DNA of 64,000 nt from Dipylidium caninum (lineage: Eukaryota > Platyhelminthes > Cestoda > Cyclophyllidea > Dipylidiidae): the NCBI GenBank assembly GCA_017562135.1, contig QEYB01000705.1, forward strand, positions 1 through 64,000, written 5' to 3'. The notes under the pieces were generated by a model, which saw only the letters and a list, made by a program, of their open reading frames with translations, did not search any database and was not told where the DNA came from. The translations under genes and the position numbers were made by a program. Positions 11,527 to 24,473 of this stretch are shown here, in pieces (position 1 is the stretch's first letter; the number at the start of each line of letters is the position of its first letter).

Positions 11527-12534
11527 CACATCTCCTCCTCTCAACTAGTCACTTCTACCTCCAACACTCTTTCAACCTTGCCTCCCTTCCCCTCTTACTC
11601 CACCCTCCCTTAAGTCTATTCATTATCACTTCCCCGAAGTATAAAAAGTTACCTTACATGACATATACACATAACTCACACCTTGGCGAATATTGAGAAT
11701 TTCCACATTCTCAATAAAGCCACTACCAACTCACAAATGTCCACATAATTACACCAATGGTACGACACCCACGCTCAATATGTCAAGCACAAAGCCAATC
11801 AATCCACCAATTAACCTTAACATTCCTCCTCACATAACACTCTACACTAGACCCCAAGGAACATCAGGTCCACAAGTAGCCAAATATGACTATTACATGC
11901 GCATAGCCGATTGCCTTTAAAACACAATGATCCCACCACTCGTCACCCACTCTCAGTTCCTTCACTGCCTTCGCGCACTCACACAAATCGCATATGCACG
12001 CGCCAGGGTCCGTCAAGAGCTAAGAGAATTATTTCATACAAATATGAGCTACTTGGGATACTGTACCTTCTCCGCTAGTCGTCGTTTAGAAAAATCGCCT
12101 CTCTTGTCCGGCTTTCAAGTGTACCAAACCCGAATAAAGTGGCCTGTGTACTTGGCAACCTGTTAAAATATGCCCTGAGGACACTCATAGTAAGAGAAGA
12201 TCGTTTGCTCACATCTATCACATCCCACAACTTTGTCATTTCAATCAAGCAAGTTTAATCTCCCTCATAACTCAATGCACTTGACGCGGTGCCAAGTGTA
12301 GAGGGTGGGATGTTGCATGGTGGAATTGAAGAAGAGAAATTAAGGAGAAATATGTTGACATTGGGTAGAAAGCGGGAAATGGGGTTGAGGAGAGTCTCGT
12401 AAATGCCATGAATTGAGCGAGGATGGGTATGGGTGTGGGTGTGGGTGTGTGTCATGAATGCGTTGAAATAGCCGAAAGCAGAGTGTGATCGAGCCACGCA
12501 GTGGGAGTTTCGCACGCAATGGCATTGTCAAATT
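11527..12534. other. No gene recognised
   Basis: A pyrimidine-rich stretch follows the TGCC tract. A short GGGTGT-type repeat lies at about 12423-12456. A block near 12460-12530 resembles the block at about 12620-12700 (GTG(T/A)GATCGAGC(C/T)AC), so a local duplication is likely. Confidence 0.4.
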
Positions 12535-13560
12535 TGTGCTCGAATTGGAGAAAAGGGGATGTTGGAAAAAGGGATCGTCGGTGAATGCGCGAGCTGTTGG
12601 GTAAAATGTTTCAAACTATTGCATTGATGAAGGCGAAAGTGGTGTATGATCGAGCTACATATCGCTTGCTCAGACGGAATCGCAATGTCCACTGTGTACG
12701 CGGACAGCAGAAATTAGAATATTGAATGAGCTAGAAGGGGCCTTTCTAACTGAAGGAAAGTTGACTCGGTCCCAAGTGCAGAGTGAGGGGCATTTCCTTC
12801 TTTCTTCGCCGATTGGTTTATGCTATGAATGACCGTGTCATTGGCCTATGGCAGTCGCCTTGATTGGGTTAAACTGTCACTCCCATGAGCTGGTACTTTG
12901 ACTTTCTCGTGAGAAATGACTCGAGGTTGCGGCAAGTTGGCGTACTTTTCCATATGAGACCTCACAATGAACAACGTCGGTCTGGGAAGAGTGGACGTGT
13001 TATTGTTGGATGGTCTTTCCGAGACAAAACAACTCCGCTTGATTGGACTTCCCCGCTCTGATTACGGTGTCTCTCGGTCAAAGCCCTCGGACTGCGATCT
13101 TCTTGTCCCTTTTCAAACGACGGTTCTTGCGGCGATGAAAGTGGTCTCTCTGCTTGCAGGTAGATTCTTTGCTGCCTGCCTGCACTACGCAGGCAGGCTA
13201 CTGACAAGTTGCAATTAGCATGTTTTATTTATTTTTGCAATAAGGCATGTATATACAGTATTCATGAGAGAGAAGGTGAAAGATGAGGAAAGGCATCGGA
13301 CAAGTGGCCGTGATCAAATATATGGGTGAGAAGAGTGAAGACGATATGGGAAGTAGGCGTCTGGCTGGCAGGGGGATAGTGCCGGGGGCTAAGACACTCA
13401 CATGGAGATGATGAGGCTGAGATTGCCAGTGGCGGCGATGCCCGTTTCTTCTTACTATCAAACCAATCTGCGCAGAGAAGAGATCATTGTCTGGGGCAAG
13501 TTCATGACATGCATTGCGACCGCAATTGTGGGTAGCGAAGAGGCCCTGGCAGGCGCTTCC
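12535..13560 (-). repeat. Long dispersed repeat, inverted copy of 41650-42760
   Basis: Three blocks match the reverse complement of 41650-42760 in the same order. They are 12535-12705 against 42761-42590, 12950-13218 against 42330-42061, and 13225-13560 against 41990-41650. Shared motifs, read on the minus strand here, include GATAGTAAGAAGAAACGGGC, GAATACTG(T/C)(A/G)TATACA and TTGCAACTTGTCAGTAGC. I judge identity at 75-80% in the best blocks. No long frame is conserved. Collinearity over about 1.1 kb shows one duplicated unit. Confidence 0.75.
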
Positions 13561-13570
13561 GTCAAAGCGG

Positions 13571-13860
13571 CTATCTCCGCAATCTACGCTGGCTCAACAC
13601 AACCGATGACCTCGTGGGGTGTGTGTAGGCGCTCGATAAAAAAGCAACCGTGCGGTGAACATCGGCGCTTCTCAGGCGTAAATATCCGCCGCCAACGTGG
13701 AGATACTCCTGCTCTAACTGTTGCTCCATCAGTGGGACAAACGGAGAGCTTCCGTTTGTTGCTGATGACATTTCGCGGGGCCGAGCTGGTGGTATCGTTT
13801 TAGCGCTCAAAACAGGCTTCCCCACTGTTTCCTCTCGGGCTCGCGTCATCCGCCGTCAAA
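13571..13860 (-). repeat. Dispersed repeat, inverted copy of 17300-17625
   Basis: Read on the minus strand, this matches the plus strand at 17300-17625 at roughly 78% identity. Both copies keep an open frame over about 80 codons, with shared peptides VGKP(V/I)LSAK(T/A)IPP, SATNG(S/N)SP and TRSSVV. One carries a small in-frame insertion (VDNRQT). Frame retention could mean a once-coding sequence or simply low indel rates. The segment continues directly into the 12535-13560 repeat, so both probably belong to one element. Confidence 0.65.
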
Positions 13861-16639
13861 TCGTTGGGCCCTCGAGTCACTGTGTCCGTGGAGGACTAAT
13901 TAGCTACCTTGAAAGGTTATCTCATGAAGTCTAAAATCACCACGTCTGAGCCCCTGTCTACTCCAAGCAGTCTCACGCACCTCCGACGACCAGGACGATG
14001 TGTCACCCGTGAGGCAGCACGCCCTAATCCCACTGTTGGAGTCGCGTAGTTGGGGAACTCCAAGGCGGAGGAGGATGGCGAGACAGCAGTACTTCGGTTT
14101 GCCTGGTTAGCTTGCAACAGGCGCCAACAATCGTCGCAGGGCCTCGTCTTATGTGGCATATAAACAAACGACCTCAATTCCTCAAAAATCGTCTTATTTA
14201 CCGACACATCTTAAAGACGTCAAGGTGTACTTAGACGCTCCAGGCCCCAGTTCATAGGTTGCCCTCACACTTGAGAATGCTGTTCATATCGTCGTCGTCG
14301 TCGTCTTCGGCGTCGTTGTTGGTTTTGGCGTTCAGGTGACAACTTGACACTTACGCACTCACATTTGGGCCGACTTACCGGTGCGGATGTCCTCACAAAT
14401 ACACAACTGCCAACCAATCGGAGATGCACTAGTTTTTGACACTGGCGAGTGAACATACACTCCATTGCCTACCTCCGCGAGCAAGAGAGACATGCCTGCC
14501 AAGGCTGCCGCCTTGCACGCCCGAACTGGTGAGAATTGCGTGCTCCACATCTGCCAGCACCACCTGAGAGGTTAAACTGGGTCACCTACTTGAGGTGTCG
14601 TTGTAAATATCACGGAGGTAAGGTGCGGTCCGGATAATTAACACGACGATATAACAGAATCTGGGTGGTTAGTAGAGCTGGCAACGGTTGAGACGTGAAG
14701 GTTGCCAAACTAGGCTCAGACCCTGAGGGTCCCTCTCGCCTCGCCTCGCCTCGCCTCGACTCACCCCACCTCACCCCCTCAGCTGCTCTGCCCCTGTCAT
14801 CGTGCCGTCATTGCTGCCTCATGCAAAAAGGCTGCGTGATCACCAGGCCCTGCGGCGACTCTAAGACTGCTGATGCTTCGTACATCAATTTTTTATCCAT
14901 CGGTAAAGAAGTCGAGTAGTAGTGGTCGACTGTTCTCGTCAGGGGGTTTGTCAACGCCTCACTCTCGGCAGGGGGCCTGGCTTCATGATGACTGATTACG
15001 GGCAGCTGGCGTGCCCGAGTCGAGGTTGACCTACTTGTCGGTGAAAAGATTGCTTCTCGCCTGCATCCAGTGAGAAAGGCGAGGGAAGTAAGAAGGTGCG
15101 TGACACTCAGAGAACCACATAGTCCTTGGGTCTACTATGGTCTACTTTGGCTTCCCCCTCTGAATGAAGCCTTTTTTCAATGCCTCAGGTGACAATGAGA
15201 ATGGCATTTTGAATATTACTTTTCCATCGCGATACAAATAGCGTAGGCAGCACTTGATAACTGTCAGGGACCAGAAACTTGCCGTCACAGCGTGGATCAC
15301 AGATCGAGGCTTTTCTTTCAATTGGCTGGGCGTCGAACGAATTGCTCGTCCTCCGGGAACGGGAAACTACCCCATGCATTTTAGAATAGCCTGTGCACAA
15401 GGAAACCTTCCTGTCGGTTAGCTAAAACTGGTTGCCAGCCCCAAGAAAGTCGTGTCTCAATGTTGGCAACTTCACCGCTCTTACAGCCAACCCCTGTCTG
15501 CCCGTGGTGGTGGAGGACGATGGGAGGACGATGGGAGGTGGAGGCGGAGGCGGAGGGGGAGGCGGAGGCGGAGGCGGAGGGGAGGGGAGGGGAGGGGAAG
15601 AGAAGTGCAGTGGCTCTTGAACAAGTAGCCGGTGTGCCTATGAACAGCTGAGTTACTCCCGCGCTGCTGTTGTCTGGTCGGCAGACGGTGGCGGCAGTTG
15701 TAATGTCTGCATTATCCAAGCCGCCGTTTCCGTGATTATTCCGAGTAATGAGTGAAAAGCGACAAACGCTCGACTCCCTAAGACGCGGTTTAGTGGTGGT
15801 GGTGGTGATGACCAGAAGCCGTAGTGCATGGCCATGGAGTGGGGCGGTGGTCGCCAACACGGGAATGGCTGGCCCGAACTGATGCCCGCGGGAGGCGAGC
15901 AAAGCTCGGGTCGGTTGCTAAGACGGTGGTGCTGAGGAGGGGGCTGTGGGAGATCGGAGAATGCGAGGGAGGGCGGATTTGTCAGCATGACCCGTTGGTC
16001 GACCTGTTTTATCATGTACCATCAGCGTTCGGGCGCGCCAACCGGCGCTCTCTCGTGGCAGAGACGTACTTCATTTCAGCCCTTCTGTGTAATAATTGCA
16101 CGGCCTCATGTGGTTTGCAGAGAAGAGGTCAAAAAGACTGGCCTGTGTGTGCACTCATCACTCCTGGATTTATTTCATCACGGAGTGAAAGACGCGTCCG
16201 TTTCTAGCTGAGAAAGCGACCTTTCCATTGCTAGAAGTGGTGTTAACTAAACGCGTGTCTGGGGGACACCAGACGTGTGAGTTACCAAGTCAATTAATTG
16301 TGGTCCCATGTAAGTTGTGAGGGGCGGTCACGGGACTTGCTCCTCAGAGTCAGAGTCAGCGCCGCGGCGAAAGCGGGTACGCGAGAATGGAGAGGAGGCC
16401 TGAGCACCCCGGGCGCTCTCCAGCCTCCAACTGCCCCTCCACTCAGCGTCTGCTCCCTCGACCTTGGGGTGGGTGCTTTATCAGCGCCAACTTCTCCTGC
16501 CGGGCTGCCAAATGGTGGGCACGTTGATGCCCACCAGCAGGGAGCTCATGCCACCGCTGGTGGGGTAAGTGAGTTAGGGGGAATGGTGTCACAGCGACGT
16601 TTACCACAACAACGAAACACGCGCTGTCAGGCGGTAGGT
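13861..16639. other. No supported gene; G-rich and CGT-rich tracts
   Basis: No exon model stands out. A short CGT run lies near 14291-14306. A TCGCC run lies near 14736-14760. Confidence 0.4.
15531..15600 (+). repeat. G-rich minisatellite, GGAGGC and GGAGG units
   Basis: Imperfect tandem GGAGGC units pass into GGGGA units. The runs of G on one strand could form quadruplexes. They also create Gly-rich and Glu/Ala-rich frames that I do not treat as genes. Confidence 0.8.
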
Positions 16640-17085
16640 GGGCTAATGGCTAGGCTGACGGGGCCTCGCGGTGAGTGGTTGAGCTTTAGTCGCGGCTCGG
16701 CGCCTCCTACCAGACACACTGGGCCTCCGTTCACCTCCTTCTACCCCATCAGGAGACGTGGAAGCAGAGCGGTTTACTTGGCACCCCTGCTGATTTATCC
16801 ACGGCCTGTTTAATCCACCACGGACCCGAAGCGTCATGTGCCACCGATCAAACAGGCAAATCGGGATCGCGCTGAGGCCTTGTCAAATGTGGAATGAGGG
16901 AGACTGGAGGAATGGCTCAACTCACGGCATCCGTAAAGTCACCCCCTAGCAAAACCCTGGGCCGGGTCGAGCAGGACGGTTTGGGTCTAGGAAACGACGA
17001 ATGTCCTACGCCGCCTTTTGACCACGCTGCCTCAGCCAAGGTGTCAGAGTCGCTGCAATGCAGACTACCGCATACTACGTAAGCA
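16640..17085 (+). repeat. Dispersed repeat, inverted copy of 26830-27615
   Basis: The reverse complement of this segment is found at 26830-27060 and 27370-27615. Shared stretches include ATGTGCCACCGATCAAACAG, CTGGGCCGGGTCGAGCA and GGTCTAGGAAACGACGA. The two halves are adjacent here but are separated by about 300 bases in the other copy, so one copy gained or lost DNA at about 16878. Confidence 0.75.
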
Positions 17086-17299
17086 AAACAAAGTAATTTA
17101 CGCAGTGGTGCTTGCACAAAAGGCGACGTGGTCGAATGCGGTAGGGATGTGAGTTGTAAAGTCACCTGAAACTGGTCGTACCTCAATAAAATTAGTCAGA
17201 GAAATCGACACGGTATACCGACGTGGTAAACGCAGCTGAATTACCCACCGCCACCACTGTCCATAATTATTCCTACACCGACACGAGCCCTCCGGAGGG

Positions 17300-17625
17300 C
17301 GGGCCTGGAGGGCTGAACGTATTGACGGCGGAGGATGCGAGCCCGAAAGGAGTGGGGAAGCCTATTTTGAGTGCAAAAGCGATACCACCACATCGGCGCC
17401 GTGAAATGTCAGTGGACAACAGACAAACATCAGCAACAAACGGAAACTCTCCATCTGTCCCGCTTCTGGAGCAACACTTGCAGCTGACGTATCTCCAGTT
17501 TGGCAGCGGATGTTTACGCCTAAGATGTGCGGCTGTTTATCGCATCGTTGCTTTTATGACGAGCGCCGACACACACACTACCAGGTCATCGGTTGTTGTG
17601 TTGTGCTGGGTGGGGGAGGGGAATG
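17300..17625 (+). repeat. Dispersed repeat, inverted copy of 13571-13860
   Basis: See the partner at 13571-13860. This copy lies inside a 258-codon open frame (17223-17999). The similarity to the partner stops near 17620, which is well before the frame ends, so the long frame is not supported as a gene. Confidence 0.65.
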
Positions 17626-18924
17626 TAAGGACAAGCGGAAACAAACCATGTGTCGGCTGTGCGAGGCACCCGCCCCACGTCTTTGCGGCGATATCTCGAA
17701 CGTGGTCAAAAATAAACACAGGTGGTGCATTTCTGTTTGTCTCTCTCCCTCACCAAACTGTTAGCAATTCCTATATACCATTTCCACACACTCGTCAGGC
17801 CTCTTTCGACGAGGAGCTGGACCCATGTCACTGGTTCCGCACGCACCCGCCTACTTGTGTAAGAATCAGCACAGCGCACTGGCTTCGAGGGAGGGAAAGA
17901 GGAAGGGCATTAAGTCAGAACTTGTCCCTTTCGTCCCCAAATGCAACTCGTCGAGGCTCCCACTGCTCGGGTGATAAGCAGCACACATCACATGAGTGAT
18001 ACTGTCTAGATAACCTGGAAACTGGGAAGAAAGGGTGCACCAGGAACCAAGAAAATAGCGACCAGATGACACGATTTTGCTTGACATGACCCCGATGGTT
18101 GCTAATTATTTTATACGAGATACGACACCATACACCGAGTCAGCGAACAATGCAAACAGCCTGCGACGAGACGTGGTCTGCGGAAAGTCACCGGCGACTG
18201 TGTAAGTGGAAATTTAAAATGCAGACACTGTTTGGGTGAGCTATTTTGGGCTGATTAATGGCGATCGCGAAACCGCGGTTGCGAAAGCAAACTATTCGGC
18301 TGACCAAAAAAGCTGCTAAAAGCGAGGCATTTGCCCGTCTGCGAGTCTGCATCAGGCAGAGAACAACTGCTTCCTTCCCAATACCTAAGGCGCGCGGAGG
18401 TCCAAACTCAGTGATGGTTGGGAATAGCCATGGCAAACGGCTCTCGGAGCGGGAGCCGAGGTGTCTAGAAGCTACGTGTCCACATGCGAGGAAAACCGTC
18501 TCCACGTCAACGGATGCGAGCACAATCGAAGGGAACACTCAAACTACGTGACAAAAAACATTAATGAAATCGGGGAAAGGGGGGATGAGGAGGGGAGGAG
18601 GAGTAGAAAACAACAACTTGATGATGAAAGAAATGGTCATCCGGTCACAAGACCCAACCTGAATAGTTCACTTTATCATGTGTGGACTACAAGTTCACGG
18701 GTAGTGGGAGGCAAGTCGTAAGAGGTAACAACAAAGGTGGACGGATATGAAGAAGGGCCAAACATTCTAGCTGAGGAAGTCGGTACGCAAAACCCCCATT
18801 AAAACTTCACTCCTAAGGGAAGACTCGACCCTTCGCCGACGACACAGTCGTCTGAACTACTGGTCTTGTGGAATGCCCGTCACACGTCTGCTACGTGTCC
18901 GCCGATCTCTCTGTAGTGAAATCA
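17626..18924. other. No gene recognised
   Basis: No splice-supported exon. Short frames only. Confidence 0.4.
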
Positions 18925-19320
18925 GAGGGAGGAGGCGAAGAGCAGTTTAAATGAATACGGGATGAGGATAATAGAATTATATTTGTCTATTTGGAAGAAG
19001 CCTCGATAACCGAGGGTGGCCATCTGGGAGCACAATCTGTCCTCAACAGCATCAGAGAATGATGGACTTCCTTTCACGAGCTCGAGAAGACAGGCAATTG
19101 CAATAAGAGACCGAATGAAAAGGAGTAGCAGCGAGGTGAAAAGCGCCTCCCGGCAAAACGGAACAGGCTCCCGAGACCAGTAATCCCCGGGCCTGCGGAA
19201 AAGCCTTTTATAGTGCTGCTCGAGGAACGCGGTTAAGGAAGCAATCATCACCAGACTGGCCACCTTCCCGTCGACACAGGAGCCCCACCTACTCAAGTGG
19301 CTATTTGGGAAATTAGCCTC
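18925..19320 (-). CDS. Candidate membrane-protein exon
   Basis: The minus strand is open for about 130 codons, with no clear ATG near its start, so this would be an internal or terminal exon. Peptides such as VASLVMIASLTAFLEQHYKR and SLLLLFIRSLIAIACLLELV look like an amphipathic segment followed by a membrane helix. An AG (CTTCTTCCAAATAG) near the end may be an acceptor inside it. No family recognised and no neighbouring exon was joined. Confidence 0.3.
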
Positions 19321-22300
19321 CTCACCTCATTGGAAGGAATCCTTAGGCAGTGGACACTATTAATGTGCAAGGGAAATCTAAACTTGGCCGTTCAGGAGCG
19401 GAAGGTAGTTGACGGGACCTTAACGACAGGGTAATAATCGTCATCCCATCCGCCACATCGCAAAACCAGTAGTTGCCATGTAGTTTAAGTCATGGGAGAT
19501 GCTTGAGCATTCAGCAGGTACTTTTAGAGTTTTTTTTTGCAATCGACGACAAGATCCCCTTTCCATTCCACTCCCTTGAAAATTTGGCTAACGTGGAGCG
19601 TGGGAGCTTGGTACTGGCGTTCGATCCGCCCAGCGAGGTCTTTCGGACAGTGAAATTCAAAAAAGTGGTGGTTTAATGGATAGCAACAGCACAATGTGAA
19701 GCAGAAAACATGGGGTATAAAAGAGAAAAAAGTGAGGGAAAACATTGCTTAATCATTCCACAAATCAAGTCGAGTAACAAATTCGCCCGAGATTGTACAC
19801 TTGTGGAGCAGACAGTGCACCGAGTCGTGTGGCCGCAGATGCGAAGGTGGGAGCGGGGCAAGTGGAGTAATTAATTGCGAGGCTGTCGGTGAATTCGTGA
19901 GGCAAGTCCTGCTGGGGCGGGAGCGAAGGAGGGGCGAGATGGGAGCAGGCCATCCTCCACCGTGGCGTCCGCGTGTCTTGGTGTTCCCTGAAACATCACT
20001 CTCGCCTCCTGTCAACCGAAAGGAATGATGTTAAAAGCCAATGAGGCCCGTTACCTCGTTAATCTACTCGACGACTACTTATGCTCAGTGGCCTTTCGAA
20101 TTTCCCTCACTCAGCCGTTTACCGTAGTTATATATATATACTCATAATTTGCAAAGTTTCTCTGGGTTTGAGTGTTTAGAGAGAAAAAAAGAGAAGTTGA
20201 GTAGGAAGCAGGGCTGCCAGGAACCTCCTAGACCTCCTCCACCTCCTGAAGAGGTGGCATCCGCGCCAAGTGGAGAGACATCCATCACGTGATACGCACC
20301 ACATGAATTTCGTCAAGTCGTACAGACTGTGTTACCTCGTTTTTGTTTGTCGTCGATGTGGCATTAGAGGGGAACAGGAAAAGACGGGCTGAGACGGGTG
20401 ATAAACTCCGTACCTCAGTCGGGGTGCCAAGACGCGACTCCTCTAAGGCGTCCTCGAGGCTCCGATGGAAGATGCTGCCGACCACTCCGCTCTAACAGAT
20501 GTTGTACAGTCTCATTTGAAATCTCCCACAAAATGGACTCATTGGGCAGGAAGAAACGACTTTCACCAGCACAATAGGCCACTGAACGCCCCGAGGAAAA
20601 CAATGGGGCAACATGGCCACTACGAGGTACCCCTAAGAGGGCCAGTCATTTGTCCCATCCCTCAATTGGCACTGCCTCGCTTTCTGCATCATTTAGTGGG
20701 GAAGCAAAGGCCGACTAATCCTTTTAAATTTAAAAGTAACGGCAGAATCGATAAGAATCAATAGAGGCACGTGAGGGAGAAGAGCGTAAAACGAATGCTC
20801 GTGGATGTCCCCGTCCCGAAGGTGAGTCGGTAGGGCGGGAGGGGGATCGGGCCCAATTCGCTATGGCGCCGCGTCCAGCCATTTCCCCCAAACCTGTCCA
20901 GATGTCGGCGTCAGGATTGCAGCACTTCATTGTTGCGCCAAACAGTCAGAAACAGGTAGAATAGAGAGAGGCTACGTAGCCTCAGAATATTGAAGACAAC
21001 AAATAACGCCTTGAGAGCAAGAAATCCCACCGCAAGGAAGGAAAATGGCCTACCTTCTCTGTCAAGTGGCAATGGAGAACTGTTCCACAACACCCGAAAG
21101 CATCAACTGTGTCCGGTTCTTTATGCGCGGAGTTTCCTTCAGCACAAATCTTCTCGACTAGACGATTCTTAGCGTTTATTAAGTCGCCAGTCACGAGTGG
21201 CGGAGAGACTTGGTCAAATCCCAACCTAACATGTCGAGAAAGAGACGCTTCTGCGCCAACTCAAATTGTGTGCACAAATGAACCTGAGGGAGAACTGGCC
21301 TCCGTGAGGACGAGTGGCGCTCAGGCCAAGTCAAAGACCTGTGCTTGGGAATTGGGCACCTCCTCCGAACGCATGAGTTGCATTAGCAACCAATTAAAAC
21401 ATGCTCGGGGAGGTCTTGTGCATTTGAGGTGGCAAAAGCCGACGGGAGCAGAGAAGAGTTGGAACATTGCGCACATTGCTCAAAAGGCTTACGTGGCCTA
21501 GAGAAAAGGCAACGGTATTGGGTGGCACTAATGTCGGTCGTGCGGAGTAGATCTAGTCCTCTTGCAGCGCTTCCCTTTACTTTTGCGGGGCGACTCTTCG
21601 TCTCCTCAATCTTTCTCCAACCGATACTGCCTCCTTGAGGTGCTCCAGGACCGTCGAAATGTCAAGACATTTAGGCCTGCGGTTGGCTCTTCGCAGTAAC
21701 CTATAATCAGGAAATCATTTGGTTTTTATTTAACGAATTATTGATTAAAATGGGTTTAGAAAAGTGCTCGTTGAACATGTGAAATGGCTCTTTCTGGGGT
21801 GGCATCCATCTTAGGAATTTCCGCAACTTCACATATAAAACCGCCTGCAGCAGTAGATGTATGTAAAGAAAAAATTATTATAATCGCAAGGCAGGAGAAT
21901 CGACTTAGTGACTAGTGCTTCTTTAACTGTTCCCCCACCAGCACTATAAAAGTCACCTCCGAGGGCCCGGGTGCTCACTGCCCTCGGGGGGCGTTTCGTG
22001 TGCCGATTTCACATGAGGTTGAAGTCAGGTGGAGAGGTCGAGCCATTGTACGTTCTTGATGCACACGTGAACATTGACGATCTCGACAGTCACTCCTGAC
22101 AACGTCCCTCCTGCTTCACCTCTACGAGTTCAAGTTTCCGTCCACGAATACCGCTGTCGTCAATCTTGATCGAAGCCATCGTGCGTATTCGCGGGGAAAC
22201 CACAAATAAGTCTTCACTTCGCCGAACCAGGCCGCCACCTCACACCGAGAACACGTGGACGGAACTATTATTACCGCAAGTCTTTTTGTTTTTACCAAAT

Positions 22301-23124
22301 TATTACTATTTAGCATTTGAGGGGCAGATACGCCATTTCAATGCTAAAGCCTTAAAAACTATTTTTAAATAGGAAATCTTAATAACAATCATAGATGTGT
22401 TCCTCATAAATGGTACCTTGTAATGAATTTAGACTTATTGCGTCGGCGACGGGGTCACTGGCCGTCGAGGGAACCGCCGCTTTGTCGCCGCTCCCCACCA
22501 TCCCCGCCCCGCCTGGCCTCGCACAACGCCTCGCACGGTGCCTTGGATGAAAAGCATACTTCACAAGTGCGCCAAGGGATGTCATCGTAGCGTTTAATCA
22601 ATACCGAGTAAAGCGCCGAGTGCGGACGGTACTCTTGCCCCACCGCCCCGGTCCCTGTTGGCGTCGCGCGGTATGGTAACCGATGGACTCGTGCCAATGA
22701 AGTCTCAATAATCGAAGGTGTCTTTGCCGGCATACTTCACTCTCCCAGATTGACAATTGACGGACACGGATGCTTCGTAATCAATTCGCCACACCGACTG
22801 AAGTAAGTCAGACAAGCTACCTGAGGGTTGTCGGGTAACACTCGGCAAGTGACGAGTGAGCAAAACGACTATCGTCTAATTTTCCCCTCCACGGCACTTC
22901 AGTTGCATTTCCAACTTACACGTATAAACACGAGGCAGCCGAGTATTGCGTGTTTTTCCCTCAAGAGTAGGTCAACCGCTCTTAGTGTCGAGAAAGGGAA
23001 TTGGAGCCGCCTCCCTCCCTCTCCTGCCTTGTTGTGGTTTGAGTTCACCATTAAAATGCTGCCTATCATATCATTTCACCGCACACACATATGGCACCCA
23101 CACGGATGACCGCGGAGGGTTTCC
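19321..23124. other. No supported gene
   Basis: Several frames of 60-130 codons occur on both strands (for example 21109-21501 plus). None shows motifs or convincing splice sites. A short TA repeat lies near 20130. I see no RNA gene. Confidence 0.4.
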
Positions 23125-23385
23125 GTGGCACATCGAAAACTTCACGACCGACTGCGTAAGGGGGAAAACACAAGTGTGGACGAGAGGTCGTGTATTCCCT
23201 ATTGTGTCGCCTTTCGGTTTATGACTTGGCTACTCTCTCTGGCGTTAGCGCACCCAGAGTCAACTGGTGTCGCACTACAAAGGGCCTTCAGAGGAGAAGA
23301 GTTCCGGAAGGAAGCGACGCAGGCGTTCGGCGCTCTGTCAGACACCAAGTCACATCTGCTGTCCCACGTATTGGAAGATTTTTAA
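23125..23385 (+). CDS. Candidate small open frame, unrecognised
   Basis: An ATG at 23125 opens 86 codons to TAA. The C-terminal part (ALQRAFRGEEFRKEATQAFG, then LSHVLEDF) looks like a charged helix of a real protein. A second plus frame overlaps it (23190-23390), and I see no clear acceptor or polyadenylation signal. It may be a terminal exon or chance. Confidence 0.25.
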   Translation: MAHRKLHDRLRKGENTSVDERSCIPYCVAFRFMTWLLSLALAHPESTGVALQRAFRGEEFRKEATQAFGALSDTKSHLLSHVLEDF

Positions 23386-24473
23386 CCTAAGCCCTCTTGA
23401 ACAGAAGTGAAACATCCCATCCAGAAGTCAGACAATTTATAGGTTAAGGTTAGCCTTTCCACGTTCCCTCGTTCCCCAACCCACCCCACCCTCTCCTCCC
23501 CTCCGCCGGTTCAACGGCTCCCCATGTGTCTGATGCAGCGAGGGATTCCGGGAATAGCTGTGAGAAGAGTCGTCCGGCCTCGGATGGAAATAACTAAAGT
23601 CTTGGCCAACATATGAAATATTACTATTTCCATAGACGAAGACGTGCACATAAACGGACACACGCACTCTGAGGTGGCCATTCTTGTCTCTTCGGTCGGC
23701 TGGCGGGGGTGACTGTTGCCAGAACGGACTTCACATTACTTGGCAATCACCTGGTTTCAAAGCCTTCACCGCGCAGACCTTTCTCCCACTTCACCTGAAC
23801 CTCAGTCTTTTGGCCCGAGAGGTGGAGACCCTCCTGGAGGTGGTCAGCCGGTTTTGTCGAATTCAGATCCTTTCACAAGATCATCCCACTGATCGTCGAG
23901 GAGCTGAGGTGAGGTGAGAACTAGTCTTGGTGTTCTTCCGACTGCAGCCTTGGTCGAGAACAAAAGGCCTTTGGAATAAAGTAGAAGGTTGAATCCACTT
24001 TTGCCTCTTTTTATCTAGTGTGACAAGTTAGTCGACATCTGTGACAAAAGTATTGCCTGGTCTGCCTCTCCTTCTCGGAGGACATTCAGATTCCGCATGG
24101 AAAAGCTACACGCTTCCAGGTTACTTCTACGAAAGAGTCTCTTTCGAAATCGTCTAGTCATTACATTGACTTCACGTAGCAAGCAACTCGTCCGTTTAAG
24201 GCCCGACACACGAAATGGCACATGCCCATGCTGCAGATTAGAGAATTCCGGATGGCGTGCGTCGCATTTGTGAAGACTACCGGAAGCAGCACGAATTACG
24301 CGAACGAAGGTTTCACGGAATGTCGAATCGTCAGTTTTACCAATAACAATATTGAACGTGTTATTTGTAAAAAAACAGACTTACGCCTCCTAAGATAGCC
24401 GCTGCGCTGACTGCTTCTGCTGACTGAATTTGAAGAAGGGGAGGTGGAATTTGGCAACTCTCCCTCTGCTGCC
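23386..24473. other. No gene recognised
   Basis: This is the 3' flank of the kinase gene on the minus strand. I see no clear AATAAA close to its stop. Confidence 0.4.

Noticed and set aside
17223..17999. 258-codon plus frame
   Set aside because: Its similarity to the inverted copy ends midway, there is no recognisable domain, and it crosses repeat boundaries.
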